A stretch of 64,000 nt of DNA from Dama dama (Eukaryota > Chordata > Mammalia > Artiodactyla > Cervidae): positions 43,038,001-43,102,000 of the forward strand of contig NC_083711.1 in the NCBI RefSeq assembly GCF_033118175.1. Reading direction: 5' to 3'. This document shows, piece by piece, positions 57,602-64,000 of the stretch. Position 1 is the first letter of the stretch. Every line of letters begins with the position of its first letter. Position numbers and translations under genes: made by a program. The notes beneath the pieces are model-generated. The model saw nothing but the letters and a program-made list of their open reading frames with translations. It searched no databases and was not told the DNA's origin.

Positions 57602-57832
57602 CAATGCTGTTCTCTCAGAAACAGATCGCCAGCCCAGGTTGGATGCATGAGACAAGTGCTCAGGGCTGGTGCACTGGGAAGACCCAGAGGGATGGGATGC
57701 GGAGGGAGGTGGGAGGGGGGATCAGGATGGGGAACACATGTAAATCCATGGCTGATTCATGTCAATGTATGGCAAAAACCACTACAATATTGTAAAGTAA
57801 TTAGCCTCCAACTAATAAAAATAAATGGGAAA
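57602..57832 (+). mobile_element. Ruminant L1 3' end with a 17-bp inverted 5' tip
   Basis: 57602-57618 (CAATGCTGTTCTCTCAG) is the reverse complement of L1 3' UTR sequence located just upstream of where the sense part begins (AAACAGATCGCCAGCCC at 57619). The sense part then runs to AATAAAAATAAATGGG and an A tail. An exact 16-bp duplication, AAAAAGTTCTCTGTCT, lies at 57586-57601 and 57833-57848. The 99- and 104-codon frames here are 3' UTR. Confidence 0.94.
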
Positions 57833-57848
57833 AAAAAGTTCTCTGTCT

Positions 57849-58290
57849 TTGACTCAATAGTTGCATGTCTTCTTCCACCAGTGATGACACTGCGACCGGC
57901 TAAGTTGTTAGCTTGCAAGCAGAGTGAAATTTCAGATCACTCATAGTTTCTTGAGTATGGTAGAAGCAATATTACAATTTTGGCCATTTAACTCTAGAAC
58001 CTGGACTTGAAACCAAGCATTTGAATATAATCAGTCAATATCTACTGAGGGACTCAGCTAAAATGAAATTAGCATAAATATGGTCAGCAAATTTGCCCAT
58101 TCTCTTAGTAAAATCATACTTTGATCTTTCAGTTTGGTAATAGGAGAATTGATTTACTTCATAAGCCACTTTACCAATATTTTTTGTTTTCAAGGTATAA
58201 TTGGTGAAATACTACTCTAGAAGAAGTAAATCCTGGCCAAGAAAACTGTAAGCAAAAAGCCACCTTGGTACACCTTATCGTTCTTGAAAA
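57849..58290. other. No gene seen
   Basis: About 440 bases. Nothing recognised. Confidence 0.5.
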
Positions 58291-58502
58291 GTGTGTTAGT
58301 CACTCAGTTGTGTCCAACTCTTTGTGACCCTATGGCCTCTAGCCTACCAAGCTCCTCTGTCGGTAGGATTTCCCAGGCAAGAATACTGGAGTGGGTAGCC
58401 ATCTCTTCTCCAGGGAATATCCCCAACCCAGGGATCAAATCCAGATCTCCTGCATTGCAGGCAGATTCTTTATCATCTGAGCCACCAGGGGAATCCTTAT
58501 TC
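58291..58502 (-). mobile_element. Bov-tA SINE, antisense
   Basis: GTGTGTTAGTCACTCAGTTG to GAGCCACCAGGGGAATCC. Near-match flanks TTCTTGAAAA (58281-58290) and TTCTTAGAAA (58503-58512) are a probable duplication. Confidence 0.92.
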
Positions 58503-58512
58503 TTCTTAGAAA

Positions 58513-59856
58513 TGTTTGATACATTAGTATTTAAACTTTCTGAGAAATCCTATAATAAAGAAGTTTGACTTCTTTACTTGGAATCTTATTTCAAATATCC
58601 CAGATTATATGATAGCAAAGTTTCTGCTCTCTTTTATGGATCTAGGATCCCAGTGAACACATTTTGAGAATCACTGATTGGGATAGATGCATCTTCTCAG
58701 CCTATTCTCATCCTATTATCACAAGGCTTTGAATAGCTTCTAGTTTAAATGGTTGTACCTGTACTAATAGAGATAAGGAAAGATTTGTGAGTCCACACTT
58801 GGGCTGCAGCAATTATTCTGAGCCTTAGAGTCCCAATAAAATCATCAAGTGATGCTAAAAAGTTGATATTTTTAAAACTCCCTAGGCTAATAAAATGTGT
58901 AGCCAGAGTTAAGTACCATGTGATAGAGCAGTAAAGCAGGAACTCACTCCTGGGGAAATCATAAAGAAAGTATAGAGTCTATATATTATTCTGTCAGTAT
59001 GATAACTGCTAGCCACATGCTACTTTATAAATTTTAGTTTAAATTAATATAATTAAATGAAATTTAAGCTCTATTTCTGTCATTCTTAGTCACACTCCAC
59101 ATACTCCTTTAGCCACATACAGCTAGTGGTATAGTATTAAATATTACATATATATATTATGACATATATTATATATGTAATATTTATACATAACATAATG
59201 TTCCCATCATCACAGAAAGTTCTGTTGGACAGTGCCACTAGGTAAGCTACAGAGTTCTCTTCCAGTATGGCCATAGCCAAACTTAGAAGTTCTAGGTTTG
59301 GTTTTATTAAGGCAATCAGTGCTCTTTCCTAAGGGGGACTAAAGAGGATATGAATGGAAATTTTCATGGAATGTGTGTGATATATGTATATGTGGGGGCA
59401 TGTGAGTATGCACACATGTGTGTTCATGTGCTATGGAGATAATTGTGATAGTCTAACTCTTTTAGCCCTATGAAATGTATCATGCTATAAATTCATGCTA
59501 ATATAAGAAAAAATTGTAATGACTTAATGTCCTTGGAACCCAACTTTAAGAATGTTTCCAAATAATCAGGACTTATTGTCTTAATATTGCTTCCCTAAAA
59601 GACTTTCTCTAATGTTATTTTTGGTTTTCTTCCTGAGGGTCCCTGATTTCTCTAATTCTTGTCCTGGAATCACCCCATAGTTAGAGAAGAGGTCATGGTC
59701 ATTAATTAAATTCACTTTTATAAGATGCTGCCATTTGCTACAGGATCTAAAACAAATTTTTATTTAATATGTTCAAAAAGGGCTGGGAAAATATCTCAGG
59801 GAACAAATGAAAACAAGCAGAAGGAAATTATTTTGTGCTATAAAAACACCTAATTT
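58513..59856. other. No gene; TA and TG repeats
   Basis: About 1.3 kb. TA-rich near-palindromic patch at about 59148-59205 and a TG/TA-rich patch at about 59372-59432. No gene recognised. Confidence 0.55.
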
Positions 59857-60067
59857 TTGTTTATTTAGTTGTTAAGTTGTCTGACACTTTTGCGACCACA
59901 TAGACTGTAGCTTGTCAGACTCCTCTGTCCATGGAATTTCCCACAAGAATACTGGAGTGGAGTGGAGTGCCATTTCATTCTCTAGGGGATCTTCCCAATC
60001 CAGGAATTAAACCTTTGTCTTCTGCATTGGCAGGCAGGTTCTTTACCACAGAGTCACCAGGAAAGTC
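59857..60067 (-). mobile_element. Bov-tA SINE, antisense
   Basis: TTGTTTATTTAGTTGTTAAG to AGAGTCACCAGGAAAGTCC, with a small triplication GGAGTGGAGTGGAGTG near 59952-59969. Confidence 0.9.
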
Positions 60068-60498
60068 CACATTGTTTTGTTACATAATAACTTTTTTTAA
60101 ACTTCTTGCAAAGATGGTTTTAATATTTAGCTATTCAGTATAAGCTGAAGATAAAAAAGGGTCCTCTATAAAAATTCATGGTTATCAAGTATGTGTCATT
60201 TAGCTAATGACATGAAGTGTGTAAATAAAAAAATAATCCTTTTATGATCACTTGAGATTTTTAAAACCAGGGCTAACCTATAGGGAAGGGTGATTTGCTG
60301 TTTTCTTTCTATGGAAAACATGAGAAGGGGACAATCCAGAAACATAATTTTCTGACTTTAATCCAGGTTTATTAGCCACAAACTTTGATCAAACAGAAAA
60401 AGACAAATACTTTTGAATGATAAAATCTCCATTCTTAATACTCTAATACTGTCTTCATCTTAGCAGAGTGAATAGTCCCTACCTCATTCTATGAAGTC
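60068..60498. other. No gene seen
   Basis: About 430 bases. Nothing recognised. The last 13 bases are the left duplication of the next SINE. Confidence 0.5.
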
Positions 60499-60710
60499 CG
60501 TCCCTGTGTTAGTCACTCAGTCGTGTCTGACTCTTTGCCACCCCAAGCATGGTAGCCCACCAGGCTCCTCTGTCCATGGAATTCTCCAGGCAAGAATACT
60601 GGAGTGGATACCCATTCCCTTCTCCAGGGAATCTTCCCAATCCAAGGATCAAACCTGGGTCTCCTGCATTGCAGGCAGATTCTTTACCATCTGAGCCACC
60701 AGGGAAGCCA
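60499..60710 (-). mobile_element. Bov-tA SINE, antisense, exact 13-bp TSD
   Basis: TGTTAGTCACTCAGTCGTGT to GAGCCACCAGGGAAGCC. Exact 13-bp duplication ATTCTATGAAGTC at 60486-60498 and 60711-60723. The exact duplication suggests it is among the younger SINEs in the window. Confidence 0.95.
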
Positions 60711-61676
60711 ATTCTATGAAGTCAGAATTACCTTAAGACCAAAACAAAGACATTACAAGAAAACTACATAACAATATTTCATATGAACATTGATATAAAC
60801 ATTCCCAATGAAACATTAGCAAATAAAATTTCATAATGTATACAAAAATTATGCACAATGAGCAAGTGGATTTGTCCCAGGTATTGCAGTCTTGGTTTAG
60901 TATTTTAAAACCAATTAATGTAATCTATTACATCAAAAGGCTAGTGAAGAAAATTACATAATCATATCAATAGATATAGAAAAATCATTTGAAAAAAATC
61001 TAATACCCATTCATAATAAAAACTCTGCAAACTAGTAATAGAGGGAAATTTCCTCAACTTGATAAAGATCCTCTACAAAATACTTAAAGGTAACATCATA
61101 CTGAATGGTAAGAAATTTGTAATTTCCCCACTAAGATTTGGAACAAGGCAAGGGTGTTCTTTGTCACCACTGCTTTTCAACATTGTATTAATACTCCTGG
61201 AAAGTGTAATAAGACAGAAAAAGGAAATAGAATGTATGCAGATTGGGAAGAAGAAATTCTCTTTGTTTTCAGATAACCTGCTTGAATACATAGAAAACCC
61301 AAAAGAATGAACAAAATGACTACTCAAAATGATGAGTAGTTATACCAAAACTGAAGGATATAAGGTTGATATACAACAGTTGATCATTTTCCTATGTATG
61401 AGCAATGAGCAAGTGGAATTTGATATTAAAATGTAATACTATTTATATGAGAACCCCAAATATGAAACACTTAGGTATGAGTATAATCTGTAGGAGGAAA
61501 ATTACAAAACTCTAAAGAGATATATCAAATAATCAATAAATGGAGAGATATTCAATTTCACAAATAGAAAGAATTGAGATGTAAGTTTTACCCACACAAA
61601 AATCTATAGGTTCAATGCAATAACCTAAAATTCGGTTAGGTTATTTTGTGGATACTAATGTACTACTTCTAAACTT

Positions 61677-62664
61677 CCCTGAGAAATCTGTATACAGGTC
61701 AAGGAGCAACAGTTAGAATTGGACATGGAAAAATGAACTGGTTCCAAATTGGGAAAGGAGAACATCAAGGCTGTATATTGTCACCCTGCATATGTAACTT
61801 GCATGCAGATTGCCTCATGCAAAATGCCGGGCTGGATGAAGCACAAGCTGAAATGAAGATTGCTGGGAGAAATATCAATAACCTCAGATATGCTGATGAC
61901 ACCACCCTTATGGCAGAGAGTGAAGAGGAACTAAAGAACATCTTGATGAAAGTGAAAGAGGAGAGTGAAAAAGTTGGCTTAAAACTTGACATTCAAAAAA
62001 CTAAGATCATGGCATCCAGTCCCATCACTTCATGGCAAATAAATGGGGAAACAATGGAAACAGTGAGACACTTTATTTTCTCGGACTCCAAAATCACTGC
62101 AGATGGTGACTGCAGCTATGAAATGAAAAGATGCTTGCTCCTGGGAAGGAAAGCTATGCCTAACCTAGAGAGCATATTAAAAAGCAGAGACATCACTTTG
62201 CATCAAAAGTCCATACAGTCAAGCTATGGTCTTTCCGGTAGTCATATATAGATGTGAGAGTTGGACCATAAAGAAAACTGAGCACCAAAGAATTGATGCT
62301 TTCAAACTGTGGTGTTGTAGAAGACTCTTGAGAGTCCCTTGAACTACAAGAGATCAAACCAGTCAGTCCTGAAGGAAATCAGTCCTGAATATTCATTGGA
62401 AGGACTGATGCTGAAGCTGAAACTCCAATAATTTGGCCACATGATGCAAAGTACCAACTTATTGGAAAAGACCCAGATGCTGGGAAAGATTGAAGGCAGG
62501 AGGAGAAGGGGACAATAGAGGATGAGATGGTTGGATGGCATCATCGACTTGATGGACATGAGTTTGAGCAAGCTCTAGGAGTTGGTGATGGACAGGGAGG
62601 CCTGGCGGGCTGCAGTCCATGGGGTCACAAAGTCACAGCTCAGCGACTGAACTGAACTCAACTG
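61677..62664 (+). mobile_element. BovB 3' half, sense, 12-bp TSD, nested in L1
   Basis: Starts in the RT domain (CTGTATACAGGTCAAGGAGC) and ends CGACTGAACTGAACTCAACTG. An exact 12-bp duplication ACTTCTAAACTT lies at 61665-61676 and 62665-62676. The 172-codon frame 61733-62251 keeps the RT motif YADD at 61889-61900 and KLDIQKTKIMASSPITSW, then breaks at about 62220. The endonuclease is absent through 5' truncation. Confidence 0.95.
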
Positions 62665-62816
62665 ACTTCTAAACTTGTTATAGAGCAGCAAGAGACCCAG
62701 AGTAGCCACAACAATTTTGAAGAAGAACAAAATCAGATGACTGACATTTCTAGACTTTAAGACTTAACATAAAGCTAGTTATCAAGACAGTGTGGTACTG
62801 GTTAAATAATAGACAG

Positions 62817-63034
62817 ATGTGCTGTGTCCAGTCACTTCAGTTATGTCCTACTCTTTGCAACCCTATGGACCATAGCCTACCAGGCTCTGACCATGGGATT
62901 TTCCTGGCAAGAATGATGGAGTGGGCTGCTATTTCCTTCTCTAGAGGATCTTCTTGACTCAGGGATTGAAACTATGTTTCCTGCATCTCCTGCATTGCAG
63001 ACAGATTCTTTACCACTGAGCCAGTGGGGAAGCC
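62817..63034 (-). mobile_element. Bov-tA SINE, antisense, nested in L1
   Basis: ATGTGCTGTGTCCAGTCACT to GAGCCAGTGGGGAAGCC. It splits L1 ORF2 between GTGTGGTACTGGTTAAATAA and TCTACAGAATAGAATAGG. No clear duplication. Confidence 0.9.
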
Positions 63035-63591
63035 TGTAAATCTACAGAATAGAATAGGAAGCATGGAAATAGCCCCACATAAATATGATCAACTGATCTT
63101 TGACAAAAAAGCCTAGGCAATACAATAGAGCAATTACAGTTTTTTCAGCAAATAATGCTGGAACAACTGGACATCAATGTGCAAAAAAAAAGGTGAATTT
63201 GGGAAAAAACCCTAGGTCTGACCCAAGGTTTTTCCTGTGAATATCAGTTCAGTTCAATTGCTCAGTCATGTCTCACTCTTTGTGGCTGAGTGAGTCAATT
63301 CCTAGGCAGGTTGATAAGAAGTCTGGGGTACCTGAGGAGGAGAAAGGGATCTGGGGCTCTTGAAGCAAAGATAGGAGTTTGGGGTTCTCAAAGAGGAAGA
63401 AAGGAGAACCCCCCCCCCCCGCCACTTTTCTTAGTCTCAGTCACGTAAAAATTTTTTTTTTCTTTAAGTTCGGAACTGATGATTGCACAACAAACAACTC
63501 AGTTTACACTCTGTACTAGAGATTATATAACAACAGTGTACCCTGCTTGAGGACAGTTTCTCCTTCCTGAAAAACTTCTGATTAATCCTGA

Positions 63592-63690
63592 TATCTTAAA
63601 ATCTAAATTATGAGAGTGGGTCTAGTAGGATCTTTCTATTGTTAAATTCTAATTCTATTATCTTAAAATGTAAATTGTGGTAGTGGGTCT
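63592..63690 (+). repeat. Direct repeats in LTR U3
   Basis: TATCTTAAAATCTAAATTAT.. at 63592-63623 recurs as TATCTTAAAATGTAAATTGT.. at 63659-63690, 28 of 32 positions identical, spaced 67 bp. U3 direct repeats often act as enhancers; here that is inference. Confidence 0.75.
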
Positions 63691-63844
63691 GAAAAAACTT
63701 TCACAAACTTGAGACATTCTTTTGATTTATTGTAATAGCTAATTAAAAAGCATATAATTCCCTTGCTAAAGACTAGTAGGTGGGGCACTCTCCGCCTCCT
63801 TCTGATGTTCTGTGTCAGGAGCTTTCTCTGTTGCTTTTCACTAT

Positions 63845-63850
63845 AATAAA
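63845..63850 (+). promoter_or_regulatory. LTR polyadenylation signal
   Basis: AATAAA in CTATAATAAAACTTG, placed about 20-25 bases before a CA-rich stretch, as expected at the R region of a retroviral LTR. Confidence 0.7.
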
Positions 63851-64000
63851 ACTTGTGCCACACAGGAGCCCTGAGTGGTCAAGCCTGGTCTCTGGTCCTG
63901 AAGCTAAATCTTCTTCTTTGGAGATCACAAATCCGACACTGTTCACCTTAAGCTATCCTGACCCAATGGACTGCAGCACACCAGGCTTCCCTGTCCATCA

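Larger units (their letters stand above)
60740..63243 (+). mobile_element. Old L1 ORF2, sense, host of several insertions
   Basis: ORF2 RT region: ACAAGAAAACTACATAACAA, GATTTGTCCCAGGTATTGCA, AACTTGATAAAGATCCTCTA, then GGAACAAGGCAAGGGTGTTC. An 83-codon stretch (61059-61310) has FGTRQGCSLSPLLFNI and the catalytic FADD changed to FSDN. The L1 is split by BovB at 61677-62664 and a SINE at 62817-63034, and continues with TGATCAACTGATCTTTGAC and GGAACAACTGGACATCAATG before the next BovB. Older than every element inside it. Confidence 0.9.
63286..63956 (+). mobile_element. Ruminant ERV LTR (with possible upstream internal edge), sense
   Basis: Polyadenylation signal AATAAA at 63845-63850, followed by GCCACACAGGAGCCCTGAGT and TGGTCAAGCCTGGTCTCTGG (R/U5-like). 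Upstream, U3 holds two imperfect 32-bp direct repeats (63592-63623 and 63659-63690). A purine-rich stretch at about 63335-63407 and a C run at about 63408-63420 precede it and may be the 3' edge of the internal region or part of U3. A typical ruminant ERV LTR layout; exact ends and target-site duplication not resolved. No retroviral gene is present. Confidence 0.75.
63244..64000 (-). mobile_element. BovB 3' end, antisense, split by an ERV LTR; runs off window
   Basis: 63246-63285 (CAGTTCAGTTCAATTGCTCA .. CTCTTTGTG) is the BovB 3' tip. The next BovB bases (TGACCCAATGGACTGCAGCA) appear only at 63957, continuing to the window end at GTCCATCA. The two parts are contiguous in BovB, so the ~670 bp between them is an insert. 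Confidence 0.85.

Noticed and set aside
1..64000. CRISPR array, operon, tRNA/rRNA genes, phage or plasmid features
   Set aside because: None present; repeats are eukaryotic retroposons, and tRNA-like parts belong to SINEs.

Overview
This is nuclear DNA from a ruminant, most likely a bovid. The evidence is the repeat content: RTE-type BovB LINEs whose 3' end reads CAGTTCAGTTCAG on the opposite strand, BovB-tailed tRNA SINEs of the Bov-A / Bov-tA / Bov-A2 kind, one CHR-type tRNA-Glu SINE of Cetartiodactyla, ruminant L1 3' ends, and a ruminant-type ERV LTR. The window is AT-rich and CpG-poor. I found no host gene, exon, tRNA, rRNA, CRISPR array or operon. Every open reading frame above about 150 codons that I examined lies in BovB or L1 sequence, and the shorter ones are either repeat fragments or chance frames in AT-rich DNA. 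I read it as a gene-poor intergenic or intronic stretch that has collected retrotransposons.

Layout. 0-9 kb: ancient LTR remnants, a SINE-in-SINE, a 1.76-kb BovB, an antisense L1 3' end and a short BovB. 9.7-14.7 kb: two long antisense BovB copies with an old hAT fragment, an L1 remnant and a 42-bp hairpin between them. 16-24 kb: scattered SINEs and old L1 tails in otherwise plain AT-rich DNA. 24.5-29.4 kb: an internally deleted BovB, then a three-part BovB mosaic that includes a near full-length but decayed sense copy. 31-38 kb: an antisense retroviral LTR with a G-rich run, SINEs and MaLR-like LTR remnants. 38.6-42.8 kb: the richest part, holding a BovB with an inverted 5' half, an L1 3' end with a 75-bp target-site duplication, and an L1 with an inverted 5' part plus an early poly(A) tail. 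43-48 kb: SINEs, a hAT remnant, a MIR and an old L1 tail. 49-56 kb: probable antisense ERV-L/MaLR remnants and a nested L1/BovB stack. 56-64 kb: further BovB and L1 pieces, ending in an old L1 that carries a BovB, a SINE, and another BovB that is itself split by an ERV LTR.

The elements work together only in the sense of retrotransposition. BovB encoded an APE-type endonuclease and a reverse transcriptase and is thought to mobilise the Bov SINEs, which share its 3' tail; L1 used its own machinery. None of the copies here is intact. Several preserve the footprint of a single insertion (exact target-site duplications, 5' inversions, template jumps). Those footprints, especially the BovB insertion at 38.6-40.05 kb whose 5' inversion is bounded by a 12-bp duplication, are the most interesting content. 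I saw no new protein-coding system. Family names come from memory of repeat consensus sequences, not from a database search.
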